A DNA stretch of 64,000 nucleotides. It comes from Mycoplasmatota bacterium (GTDB lineage: Bacteria > Bacillota_I > Bacilli_A > Acholeplasmatales > Acholeplasmataceae). The DNA is taken from contig CP076021.1 in assembly GCA_018622495.1 (NCBI GenBank), positions 620,001 to 684,000 on the forward strand, read 5' to 3'. This document shows, in pieces, positions 45,435 to 53,276 of this stretch. Made by a program: the position numbers and the translations under genes. Numbering within the stretch: position 1 is the first letter of the stretch; each line of letters opens with the position of its first letter. The notes under the pieces are model-generated. The model worked only from the letters and a program-made list of their open reading frames with translations, searched no databases and was not told the origin of the DNA.

Positions 45435-46235
45435 ATGAAAAGACGGCATTTATATATATACTTAGGTATCAGTGTTATTTTAGATATTTTATCAATGATC
45501 CTTTTTGTTTTGGATAAAAGCCCAATTTATTACCGTTGGCCATTTACGCTATTTATTATTTCTTCAATCATTGCTATTTCAACACTAGTGTTATTACTTG
45601 TTTATTCTAAAAAGCATAACATAAGTGATTCAACTTTAAATGTTGCTGAATGGTTTAGATTTTTAAGTATGTCCATGATGATAATTTTAATGATATTTAT
45701 GTTTTTTATTACATCAGCAACAGTTTCTCAAAGTTCAATGTATCCAACTTTAGAAGATGGACAACATGTATTAATATATCATTATGATTATGAGCCGCAA
45801 AGAGGTGATATTGTGATTGTTAATGTTACTAAAGAACAATATGTAAATCATATTGGTGATCAAGATTATTATGTTAAACGTGTTTATGGTATGCCTGGTG
45901 ATTTAGTCACTTTTGAATTTAAAGCAGTTAATGAATATTATATTATCATTAATGGTGAACGTATCGAAAATCCATATGGTGATCCTTATATAGCATCTTA
46001 TAATATTGCAACAAGCAATATTAATTTAGTCAATTATGATGAAAGAGATGTTATTCAAGCATCTTTAGATATGCAAGGATACATTAAAGATGATATGTAT
46101 TTAGTGTTTGGTGATAATGTAGAATTCTCAGTTGATAGTAGAGATTTAGGCGCAATCCATAAAATAGATGTTGTGGGTAAAGTTATATTTAGAATAACAC
46201 CCTTTAGCTCTCTAAATATGCGTATAACGCATTAA
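45435..46235 (+). CDS. lepB: Signal peptidase I, with N-terminal membrane extension
   Basis: Signal peptidase I removes signal peptides from exported proteins on the outer face of the membrane. The 266-residue chain has the catalytic Ser in SQSSMYPTLEDGQ (about 100-112) and the general-base Lys in YYVKRVYGMPGD, with the later GDN...DSRDLG motif. Three hydrophobic segments precede the catalytic domain (residues about 5-27, 38-60, 73-98), whereas most Gram-positive enzymes have one. AAAGGATG precedes the ATG at 45435; an ATG at 45426 overlaps the ribosome site. Position after ftsK fits a common operon. Confidence 0.93.
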   Translation: MKRRHLYIYLGISVILDILSMILFVLDKSPIYYRWPFTLFIISSIIAISTLVLLLVYSKKHNISDSTLNVAEWFRFLSMSMMIILMIFMFFITSATVSQSSMYPTLEDGQHVLIYHYDYEPQRGDIVIVNVTKEQYVNHIGDQDYYVKRVYGMPGDLVTFEFKAVNEYYIIINGERIENPYGDPYIASYNIATSNINLVNYDERDVIQASLDMQGYIKDDMYLVFGDNVEFSVDSRDLGAIHKIDVVGKVIFRITPFSSLNMRITH

Positions 46236-46279
46236 TTATATATTAAAAAATATTTAAAAAATTGATATGGAGGTGTATG

Positions 46280-47137
46280 ATGAGCATACAAAACGAAAAG
46301 CAAATTCAATGGTATCCCGGGCATATGTTTAAATCTATGCGTGAAATTAAAGAAAAACTAAAATTAATGGATATGGTTATGATATTGCTTGATGCACGTA
46401 TTCCTTTATCATCGATGAATCCTGAAGTTTTAAAGATTATTAAAAATAAGCCAGTGCTTATTTTACTTAATAAAATGGATTTAGCAGATCCTTATATGTT
46501 AAATCAATTTATTGCACATTTTAATGATAAAGGATATGAAACATTAGCTATTGATTCAACAACAAGAAAAAATGTTAATAAAATATATCCAGCCGCATTA
46601 AAATTATTAGATGATAAAATTCAAAAACAAACGAGTAAAGGATTAAAAATTAAAGCGATAAGAACGATGATATTAGGTATACCTAATGTTGGAAAATCTA
46701 CTTTAATTAATGCTTTATCAAATAAAAAAGCAACGAGAACGGGTAACACACCAGGTGTGACAAAAGCACAACAATGGATAAAGTTATCTGATTCATTTGA
46801 ATTGCTTGATACACCGGGTGTCTTATGGCCTAAATTTGATGATATGAGTGTTGCTTATCATTTAGCGATTACTGGTGCAATTAAAGATCAAATTTTACCA
46901 TTAGATGATGTGTGTCATTATGCACTTACATTTATGCAAGCACATTATATTAAACGATTAGCAGAGCGTTATGGTATTTCAAAAGATATGACATTTATTG
47001 ATATGTTAGATCATATAGGTAAAATACGCGGAGCACTTCTTAAAGGGAATGAAATTGACTATGATCGTGTTTATCGCATTATATTAACCGATATAAGAGG
47101 AAAACAACTAGGAGGTCTTTCTTTTGACCGCATTTGA
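46280..47137 (+). CDS. rbgA: Ribosome biogenesis GTPase RbgA (YlqF)
   Basis: RbgA is a circularly permuted GTPase needed for late 50S assembly. The order of G motifs is permuted: G4 NKMD (about 67-70) comes before G1 GIPNVGKST (about 127-135) and G3 DTPGVLWPK. The N-terminus has QWYPGHMFKSM, typical of the family, and the C-terminal domain contacts rRNA. The ATG at 46280 is chosen for spacing behind GGAGG; an ATG at 46277 is the alternative. rnhB begins inside its 3' end, the same linkage as in Bacillus. Confidence 0.95.
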   Translation: MSIQNEKQIQWYPGHMFKSMREIKEKLKLMDMVMILLDARIPLSSMNPEVLKIIKNKPVLILLNKMDLADPYMLNQFIAHFNDKGYETLAIDSTTRKNVNKIYPAALKLLDDKIQKQTSKGLKIKAIRTMILGIPNVGKSTLINALSNKKATRTGNTPGVTKAQQWIKLSDSFELLDTPGVLWPKFDDMSVAYHLAITGAIKDQILPLDDVCHYALTFMQAHYIKRLAERYGISKDMTFIDMLDHIGKIRGALLKGNEIDYDRVYRIILTDIRGKQLGGLSFDRI

Positions 47138-47765
47138 TTTGTATGCATATGAGACTAAACTATCTAAATTAGGCATTACATATATCGCAGGTATTGATGA
47201 AGCTGGACGAGGTCCACTTGCAGGTCCTGTGGTAGCTGCTGCAGTTATATTAAAACCAGGTGTAAAACTTAAGTATGTTGATGATAGTAAAAAATTATCG
47301 GAAAAACAAAGAGAAAAAGCATTAATTGAAGTAAAAGAAAATGCATTAGCCATAGGTATTGGTATGTGCTCAGTTGAAGAAATTGACAAAATTAATATTT
47401 ATCGTGCAGCAAGAGAAGCGATGATCTCTGCAGTTAAGCAATTAAAAATAACACCTGAATTTTTATTAATTGATGCAATGCCAATTGAACATCAAATTCC
47501 TTCAGAATCAATTATTAAAGGTGATCAAAAAAGTATTAGTATCGCAGCTGCATCCATAGTAGCGAAAACGACAAGAGATGCATACATGAAAGAAATGGAT
47601 AAGATCTTTCCTGAATTTGGATTTTCAAAGCATAAAGGTTATGGAACTAAGTTTCATAAAGAGATGTTAGATAAATATGGATATACACCTATACATAGAA
47701 AAACGTATGAACCTATTAAGTCAATGATTAAATTAGGTAAAAAACAATATAAAAATAATGATTAA
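47124..47765 (+). CDS. rnhB: Ribonuclease HII, TTG start
   Basis: RNase HII cuts RNA in RNA-DNA hybrids and removes misincorporated ribonucleotides. The 213-residue protein has the first catalytic block GIDEAGRGPLAGPVVAAAV (about 19-37), the Asp in LLIDAMP and the later Asp in KTTRDAYM. The start is a TTG at 47124 seven bases after GGAGGT; there is no better ATG. The start lies 14 bases inside rbgA. A hairpin terminator follows directly. Confidence 0.95.
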   Translation: MTAFDLYAYETKLSKLGITYIAGIDEAGRGPLAGPVVAAAVILKPGVKLKYVDDSKKLSEKQREKALIEVKENALAIGIGMCSVEEIDKINIYRAAREAMISAVKQLKITPEFLLIDAMPIEHQIPSESIIKGDQKSISIAAASIVAKTTRDAYMKEMDKIFPEFGFSKHKGYGTKFHKEMLDKYGYTPIHRKTYEPIKSMIKLGKKQYKNND

Positions 47766-47766
47766 A

Positions 47767-47797
47767 AAGGTGAATCGGATGGATTCATCTTTTTAAA
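47767..47797 (+). terminator. Rho-independent terminator
   Basis: AAAGGTGAATC pairs with GATTCATCTTT (one G-U pair) and is followed by T. It ends the lepB-rbgA-rnhB transcript. Confidence 0.75.
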
Positions 47798-47887
47798 AGT
47801 AAAAATGGATTGATAGATTCTAAAATAATATGTGAAAAATCATATATATTATATAAATATATATAGAAAAAAATTAAATTTAATTGC

Positions 47888-47915
47888 TTGACTTATCTTT
47901 GATTGTTACTATAAT
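47888..47915 (+). promoter_or_regulatory. Promoter of topA
   Basis: TTGACT (47888-47893) and TATAAT (47910-47915) are 16 bases apart, 25 bases before the ATG. Confidence 0.7.
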
Positions 47916-47938
47916 AGATATGGAAATGGAGTGTTTGC

Positions 47939-49723
47939 ATGAATGAAAAACTAATAATTGTAGAATCACCATCAAAATCCAAAACGATTCAATCGTATCC
48001 GGGTGATGGTACAACAGTATTATCCTCAAAAGGACACATTAGAGATTTAGCTATATCTGGTAAGGATGGACTCGGTGTAGATATAGAAAACGATTTTCAA
48101 CCCTCTTATGTACCAATAAAGGGTAAAAAACAAATGATTAAAGAATTAAAAGCAGCTGCTAAAAATAAAGAAGTGTTAATTGCAACCGACCCCGATAGAG
48201 AAGGGGAAGCTATTGGTTGGCATTTAGCACAAGTTTTAGGTTTAGATACACAAGCTGAAAACCGTATTGTTTTTAGAGAAATAACAAAACAAGCAGTTTC
48301 AGAAGCATTAAATCATCCTAGAAAAATAGATCAAGACCTTGTGAACTCTCAAGAAGCACGCCGTATATTAGATCGTATTATAGGATTTAAGCTATCTAAA
48401 TTGTTACAATCAAAAATAAAATCAAAATCAGCAGGTCGTGTACAAAGTGTTGCATTAAAACTTATTGTAGATTTGGAAAAAATTATTGTTGCATTCGTAC
48501 CAGAGAAATATTATGAATTAGATGCAATATTTCCCCATTTTAAAGCTGATTATTTGATTCCTGCAAAAACGCGCTTAACTAAAGAAGAAGCAACACAGAT
48601 AAAAGAAACATCAACAAATCCATTTAGCGTTACTAGCGTTGACGTTAAAGATTCAATTAGAAAACCTAAATTACCATTTATTACATCAACATTGCAACAA
48701 GATGCAATTAATAGCTTATATATGAGTGCTAGCAAAACAATGCGTGTAGCACAACAACTTTATGAAGGTATTGAAATTGATGGTGAAATGATGGGGCTTA
48801 TCACTTATATGCGTACTGATTCACCAAGATTAGCAGGACCTTTCGTTAAAGAAGCAAATACTTTTATTGAAGAGAACTTTGGTAAAAAGTATTTAGGTAA
48901 ATATAGAGTACATAAAAGTGATAGTGCACAAGATGCGCATGAAGCAATTAGACCTACATCGCTTAAAAATTCTCCTGAATCTATTGAAGCATACTTATCA
49001 AAAGATGAATTTAAACTATATAAACGCATTTATGAAAGAACAGTAAGTTCATTAATGGCACCAGCTATATTTGAAGCAACTAAAGTTTCTTTGGAAAGCA
49101 ATGGTAATATATATCAATTACAAGGTTTAACTGAAAAATTTGATGGGCACTATCGCATGTTAGATCAACAAAAGCCTAAAGTCATTAAACTTGCGAAATT
49201 TGAAGTTGGTCAAACTTTTAATGCATCTGAAATTGAAATGATTGAAAAAGAAACAACACCACCAGCAAGATACAGTGAAGCATCAATTATTAAAGAGATG
49301 GAATCACTTGGTATAGGTAGACCTTCTACATATGCACAAATTATTCAAACATTAAAAGCAAGAGATTATGTTAAATTAGAATCAAAAAGATTTGTACCAA
49401 CAAAACAAGGAACTTTAACTTCTGAACAACTTGATTTATTTTTTAACAAGATTATTAATGTTGAATATACATCAAAAATGGAAAAAGCATTAGATGATAT
49501 TTACGGTAGTAAAAAGTCAGGTGTAAAAATAGTAAGTGATTTCTACCATAGTTTTATACCGATGATTGATCATGCACAAGAACATATGGTTAAAATCCAA
49601 CCTCGTATGACAGATGAGATATGTCCTAAGTGTGGAAAACCTTTAGTTGTAAGAACATCTAGATATGGAGAATTCCTTGCATGTAGTGGTTTTCCTAAGT
49701 GTAAATATATTAAACAAGACTAA
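47939..49723 (+). CDS. topA: DNA topoisomerase I
   Basis: TopA relaxes negative supercoils by passing a strand through a single-strand nick. The 594-residue protein has the TOPRIM domain with IIVESPSKSKTI and ATDPDREGEAIGWHL, then the core with the active-site Tyr in LITYMRTDS (about 289), and a single C-terminal zinc ribbon (CPKCGKP...CSGFPKCK). Bacillus TopA has several such ribbons, so this is a short form. The ATG follows AAATGGAG. It is a single gene with its own promoter. Confidence 0.97.
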   Translation: MNEKLIIVESPSKSKTIQSYPGDGTTVLSSKGHIRDLAISGKDGLGVDIENDFQPSYVPIKGKKQMIKELKAAAKNKEVLIATDPDREGEAIGWHLAQVLGLDTQAENRIVFREITKQAVSEALNHPRKIDQDLVNSQEARRILDRIIGFKLSKLLQSKIKSKSAGRVQSVALKLIVDLEKIIVAFVPEKYYELDAIFPHFKADYLIPAKTRLTKEEATQIKETSTNPFSVTSVDVKDSIRKPKLPFITSTLQQDAINSLYMSASKTMRVAQQLYEGIEIDGEMMGLITYMRTDSPRLAGPFVKEANTFIEENFGKKYLGKYRVHKSDSAQDAHEAIRPTSLKNSPESIEAYLSKDEFKLYKRIYERTVSSLMAPAIFEATKVSLESNGNIYQLQGLTEKFDGHYRMLDQQKPKVIKLAKFEVGQTFNASEIEMIEKETTPPARYSEASIIKEMESLGIGRPSTYAQIIQTLKARDYVKLESKRFVPTKQGTLTSEQLDLFFNKIINVEYTSKMEKALDDIYGSKKSGVKIVSDFYHSFIPMIDHAQEHMVKIQPRMTDEICPKCGKPLVVRTSRYGEFLACSGFPKCKYIKQD

Positions 49724-49756
49724 ATTTACGCAAATTATGGAAAAAAATAATATATC

Positions 49757-49785
49757 TTTACAAAATGATTTAAAAGTGATAATAT
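49757..49785 (+). promoter_or_regulatory. Possible promoter of a small RNA
   Basis: TTTACA (49757-49762) is followed after 17 bases by TAATAT (49780-49785), with GATAAT overlapping it. Transcription would begin near 49792. Confidence 0.5.
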
Positions 49786-49791
49786 GATAAT

Positions 49792-49896
49792 GCATCCAAA
49801 AAATTAGGATGTTACTTATCCCCTATTTAGTGTACACATGTACACAAAAATCCCCTTAATTGGCCCCTCAATATAATGTTGAGGGGCCGCTATTTT
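49792..49896 (+). ncRNA. Candidate structured small RNA of unknown class
   Basis: Between topA and tpx lies a region with its own promoter-like sites and a strong terminator but no coding frame. The RNA would begin with a CATCC/GGATG hairpin (49793-49811), carry an inverted repeat GTGTAC-ACAT-GTACAC (49830-49845), and end in a ten-base-pair stem GGCCCCTCAA/TTGAGGGGCC followed by a T5 tract. CCCC occurs three times (near 49820, 49852 and 49864) but GGGG only once, so alternative pairings are possible. It does not match the tmRNA, RNase P, 6S or SRP RNA features I know. It may be an independent RNA or a leader with attenuation before tpx. Confidence 0.45.
49862..49896 (+). terminator. Strong GC-rich terminator
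   Basis: GGCCCCTCAA (49862-49871) pairs with TTGAGGGGCC (49879-49888) and is followed by GCTATTTTT. It is the most GC-rich stem in an otherwise AT-rich gap. Confidence 0.8.
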
Positions 49897-49954
49897 TGTA
49901 AAAAATGAATTAAAATGTGTTATAATATTTTATGGGAAATGGAGGTATCTTTAA

Positions 49955-50455
49955 ATGAAAACTTTTAAAGGAAAACCCGTGACATTATTAGGTGAAACAA
50001 AATCTGTCGGTGATCTCGCACCAAACTTTCATGTGATTAACAACAAAAATGAAACTGTAGAATTATCTGATTATAAATCTAAATACGTTATATTAAATGT
50101 TGTACCATCATTAGAAACAACTGTTTGTGATATGCAAACAAAAACTGTCAATAAAGAATTAACAAATAGAGATGATTTAGTTGTCTTAACAATTAGTAAT
50201 GACTTACCTGCAACTCAAGCGAAATGGTGTGGAGCTTCAGGATTAGATCAAGTGATTACTTTAAGTGATCATATTGATTTAGATTTCGCAAATAAATATG
50301 GCACAAACATAAAAGAATTAAGATTACAAGCTAGAGCTATCTTTGTTTTAGATAAGCAAAGAAAAATCTTATATTTAGAATATGTTGATGAAATGTCTAA
50401 CCATTTAAATTACGATAAATTGATTACGTTTGTAAAAGAATTGCCGAAAGACTAA
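49955..50455 (+). CDS. tpx: Thiol peroxidase (Tpx, atypical 2-Cys peroxiredoxin)
   Basis: Tpx reduces peroxides using thioredoxin. The 166-residue protein has the peroxidatic Cys in PSLETTVCDMQT (about 58) and the resolving Cys in KWCGASGLDQV (about 92), as in known Tpx proteins. TATAAT at 49921-49926 is a likely -10 element and GGAGGT precedes the ATG. The gene has its own terminator (50445-50471), whose stem overlaps the last codons. It is cytoplasmic; length is normal. Confidence 0.95.
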   Translation: MKTFKGKPVTLLGETKSVGDLAPNFHVINNKNETVELSDYKSKYVILNVVPSLETTVCDMQTKTVNKELTNRDDLVVLTISNDLPATQAKWCGASGLDQVITLSDHIDLDFANKYGTNIKELRLQARAIFVLDKQRKILYLEYVDEMSNHLNYDKLITFVKELPKD

Positions 50456-50471
50456 CTTTCGGTTTTCTTTT
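50445..50471 (+). terminator. Rho-independent terminator
   Basis: CCGAAAG and CTTTCGG pair across the tpx stop codon, followed by T-rich sequence. Confidence 0.75.
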
Positions 50472-50509
50472 TGATTATGTTATAATAATAATAAGTTTGA
50501 GGTGTAATG

Positions 50510-51472
50510 ATGGGATTATTTAATCGATTATTTTCGAAACAAAAAAAGCATACTAAATATGAATTAGGTTTGCATAAAGCAAAACAAAATTTTAATACTC
50601 TAAAAGTACTCTTAGACCAATCAAAACAAATCGATGATGATTTGTATGATGCACTTGAAGATATATTTATTCAAGCTGACATTGGTGTTGATACAGTTGT
50701 ATATTTTATTGACAAACTAAGAGAAGATGTTAAAACTAAACACATCACAGATCCTAAAGATTTAATTGAAATGATTGTTGATGGTTTATTTGAAATCTAC
50801 TTACAAGGCGAACTTGTTCAAACTGAATTAAAATATGATGAAAATGAATTAAATGTTTATTTATTTGTAGGTGTTAATGGTGTTGGTAAAACAACAACTA
50901 TTGGCAAATTAGCGAAACAATATAAATCACAAGGAAAAAAAGTGATGCTTGTTGCTGGTGATACATTTAGAGCAGGTGCAATAGAACAGCTTAAGATTTG
51001 GGGCGAACGAAGCGGCTGTTTTGTATATGCTAAAAAAGAAGGTTCAGATCCATCAAGTGTAATGTATGATGCATTAGCAATTGCTAAAGAAGAACATTAT
51101 GATGTTGTCTTATGTGATACTGCTGGAAGACTTCAAACAAAAGTGAATTTGATGAAAGAATTAGAAAAAATGCATCGTGTGATTCAAAAAACATGTCCTC
51201 AAGCGCCACAAGAAACATTATTAGTCATAGATGCAACAACTGGTCAAAATGGTATGCGTCAAGCTGAAGTTTTTAAAGAAGCAACTGATGTCACAGGTGT
51301 TATCTTAACTAAACTAGATGGTACAGCTAAAGGTGGCATTGTATTAGCGATTAGACATTTATATGGTGTACCTATAAAGTATGTCGGTTTAGGTGAAAAA
51401 ATAGACGATTTAGTGTATTTTGATATTGAACAATATATATATGATTTATTTAGTGATTTTTTTAAAGGATAA
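50510..51472 (+). CDS. ftsY: Signal recognition particle receptor FtsY
   Basis: FtsY receives the SRP-ribosome complex at the membrane. The 320-residue protein contains a helical N domain and the G domain with G1 [15 protein letters not shown] (about 127-141), DTAGR (G3), TKLDG (G4) and GLGEKIDDL. The long acidic A domain of E. coli FtsY is missing; only a short basic amphipathic N-terminus ([12 protein letters not shown]) remains for membrane contact. Two adjacent ATGs exist (50507, 50510); the second has better spacing to GAGG. It starts the ftsY-ylxM-ffh operon. Confidence 0.96.
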   Translation: MGLFNRLFSKQKKHTKYELGLHKAKQNFNTLKVLLDQSKQIDDDLYDALEDIFIQADIGVDTVVYFIDKLREDVKTKHITDPKDLIEMIVDGLFEIYLQGELVQTELKYDENELNVYLFVGVNGVGKTTTIGKLAKQYKSQGKKVMLVAGDTFRAGAIEQLKIWGERSGCFVYAKKEGSDPSSVMYDALAIAKEEHYDVVLCDTAGRLQTKVNLMKELEKMHRVIQKTCPQAPQETLLVIDATTGQNGMRQAEVFKEATDVTGVILTKLDGTAKGGIVLAIRHLYGVPIKYVGLGEKIDDLVYFDIEQYIYDLFSDFFKG

Positions 51473-51475
51473 TAT

Positions 51476-51789
51476 ATGGAAAATTTTGAAAAAAAAGAAC
51501 AGTTAAATCAGTTATTTGATTTATATCAAAATCTTTTAACTGATAAACAAAAAGCATATTTTAAATATTCTTTTTATGATGACTATTCATTGCAAGAAAT
51601 TGCAGATATTTTTGATGTGAGCGAAATGCTGTTTATGATCAATTAAAAAAAGTAGAAAAACATTTATTAGATTATGAAGAAAAATTACATTTATTATACA
51701 AAGTTTTAAAAAGAAGAGAAATTATACTTCAAATTAAAGAAACAAAAGAATTAAAAAGATTAGATGAAATTGGAAAGTTGGATGAATAA
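51476..51789 (+). pseudogene. ylxM: YlxM-like SRP-associated HTH protein with a one-base frame disruption
   Basis: YlxM (p13) is a small helix-turn-helix protein between ftsY and ffh in many Bacillota and mycoplasmas, thought to modulate SRP. From the ATG at 51476 the first frame reads YSLQEIADIFDVS and stops at about 51645. Near 51622 one base appears lost (a C of CC would restore CGA); the other frame continues as AVYDQLKKVEKHLLDYEEKL to the stop at 51787-51789. The repaired length is 104 residues, normal for the family. Its stop overlaps the ffh ATG (TAATG), so the reading frame is conserved downstream and the gap may be a sequencing error. Confidence 0.8.
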
Positions 51790-53192
51790 TGGCTGAAACG
51801 AGTTTAAGCTCACGCCTTCAAATGGCAATGCGACGCATTACAGGACGTGGTGCGCTTACTGAAAAAGATATTGATGAAATGATGCGTGAAATTAGATTAT
51901 CACTTTTAGAAGCTGATGTTAATTTTCGCGTTGTAAAAACATTTATTAATCGTATAAAAGAAAAAGCATTAGGTGAAAAAATACTTAAAGGTTTAAATCC
52001 AGGACAACAAGTTGTAAAAGTTGTGCATGAAGAGTTAAAAAATGTAATGGGTGAAGAAGCTGAAGGTATTCGTTATCAAGCAAATGGATTAACAACATTA
52101 ATGACAATTGGTTTACAAGGGTCAGGGAAAACAACATCAATTGGTAAACTTGCAGTATTTATTAGAAAAAATGAAAATAAAAAAGTTTTATTAATTGCAG
52201 CAGATGTTTATCGTCCAGCAGCGATTGATCAATTAAAAATCATTGGTAAACAAATCGGTATTGATGTTTATGATGAAGGCCTTATTGATGCAAGAAAAAT
52301 TGTAAAAAATGGTTTAAAATATGCAAATGAAAATGCATATGATGTTGTTATTATTGATACAGCTGGTCGTCTACACATTGATGAAAAAATGATGAAAGAA
52401 CTTGTTGATATTAAAGCAATTGCTAATCCTTCAGAGATTTTATTAACAGTAGATGCGATGACTGGGCAAGATGCAGCAAATATAGCCAAAAGTTTTCATG
52501 ATCAACTACAAGCCACTGGTGCTATCTTAACAAAATTAGATGGTGATACAAGAGGTGGTGCAGCGCTATCCATTAGAGAAATATCAGGTATTCCAATTAA
52601 GTTCGCTTCAAGTGGCGAAAAAATGGATACTTTTGAAATATTCCATCCTGAACGTATGGCTTCTAGAATTCTTGGTATGGGTGACGTTTTAACTTTAATT
52701 GAAAAAGCCACTGATGCTATTGATGAAGATGAAGCTCAAAACATGATGGAAAAAATGATGAGCAATACGTTTAATTATAATGATTTAATGAAACAATTTA
52801 AAATGATTAATCGCATGGGTTCAGTATCTAAAATATTAGGTTTTATGCCAGGTATGGGCAAACAGTTGAAACAAGCTGCTGCTCAAGTGGATGACAAACA
52901 ATTTAATAAAATGAGTGTCATGATACAATCAATGACTAAAGCAGAGAGAAAAGACCCAACGCTCATTGATCGATCAAGTCGAAGAAGAACAAGAGTAGCA
53001 AAAGGTGCTGGGGTTCAAGTTTCAGATGTAAACCGCCTAAGACAGTCATTAGAAGCACAAAAGAAAATGATGAAACAAATGCAAAATATGGATGAGAGTA
53101 AACTGCAACAATTACAAAATAATCCTTCTCAAGCATTTAGTCAAAAAGCGAAAAAAGGCAAAGGTAAAGGTAAAGGTCATTTCAGATTTTAA
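51789..53192 (+). CDS. ffh: Signal recognition particle protein Ffh
   Basis: Ffh binds 4.5S RNA and signal sequences of nascent membrane proteins. The 467-residue chain has the N domain, the G domain with G1 GLQGSGKTTSIGKLA (about 106-120), DTAGR, TKLDGDTRGGAALS, and a methionine-rich M domain (about 300-440, with MMKQMQNM), ending in a Gly-Lys tail (KGKGKGKG). The 4.5S RNA gene is not in the window. The start overlaps the ylxM stop. The tail codons overlap the terminator. Confidence 0.97.
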   Translation: MAETSLSSRLQMAMRRITGRGALTEKDIDEMMREIRLSLLEADVNFRVVKTFINRIKEKALGEKILKGLNPGQQVVKVVHEELKNVMGEEAEGIRYQANGLTTLMTIGLQGSGKTTSIGKLAVFIRKNENKKVLLIAADVYRPAAIDQLKIIGKQIGIDVYDEGLIDARKIVKNGLKYANENAYDVVIIDTAGRLHIDEKMMKELVDIKAIANPSEILLTVDAMTGQDAANIAKSFHDQLQATGAILTKLDGDTRGGAALSIREISGIPIKFASSGEKMDTFEIFHPERMASRILGMGDVLTLIEKATDAIDEDEAQNMMEKMMSNTFNYNDLMKQFKMINRMGSVSKILGFMPGMGKQLKQAAAQVDDKQFNKMSVMIQSMTKAERKDPTLIDRSSRRRTRVAKGAGVQVSDVNRLRQSLEAQKKMMKQMQNMDESKLQQLQNNPSQAFSQKAKKGKGKGKGHFRF

Positions 53193-53203
53193 TGACCTTT
53201 TTT
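53172..53203 (+). terminator. Terminator overlapping the ffh stop
   Basis: AAAGGTCATT pairs with AATGACCTTT, followed by TTT. The stem spans the last ffh codons. Confidence 0.75.
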
Positions 53204-53209
53204 AATATG

Positions 53210-53227
53210 TTATCCACATTTCTTGTG
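53210..53227 (+). promoter_or_regulatory. Perfect DnaA box with overlapping hairpin upstream of polA
   Basis: TTATCCACA at 53210-53218 equals the DnaA-box consensus. Bases 53212-53217 (ATCCAC region) can pair with TGTGGA just downstream, so the site may also form a six-base-pair hairpin. Only one box is seen here, so it is not an origin. It could allow DnaA to influence polA. Confidence 0.45.
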
Positions 53228-53276
53228 GAAAATATTGATTATCATATATGATAAAATAGATAAAAGGAGTATGCTT

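Noticed and set aside
53210-53227. Replication origin near polA
   Set aside because: Only one DnaA box, no AT-rich unwinding cluster with repeats, and no dnaA or dnaN gene nearby.
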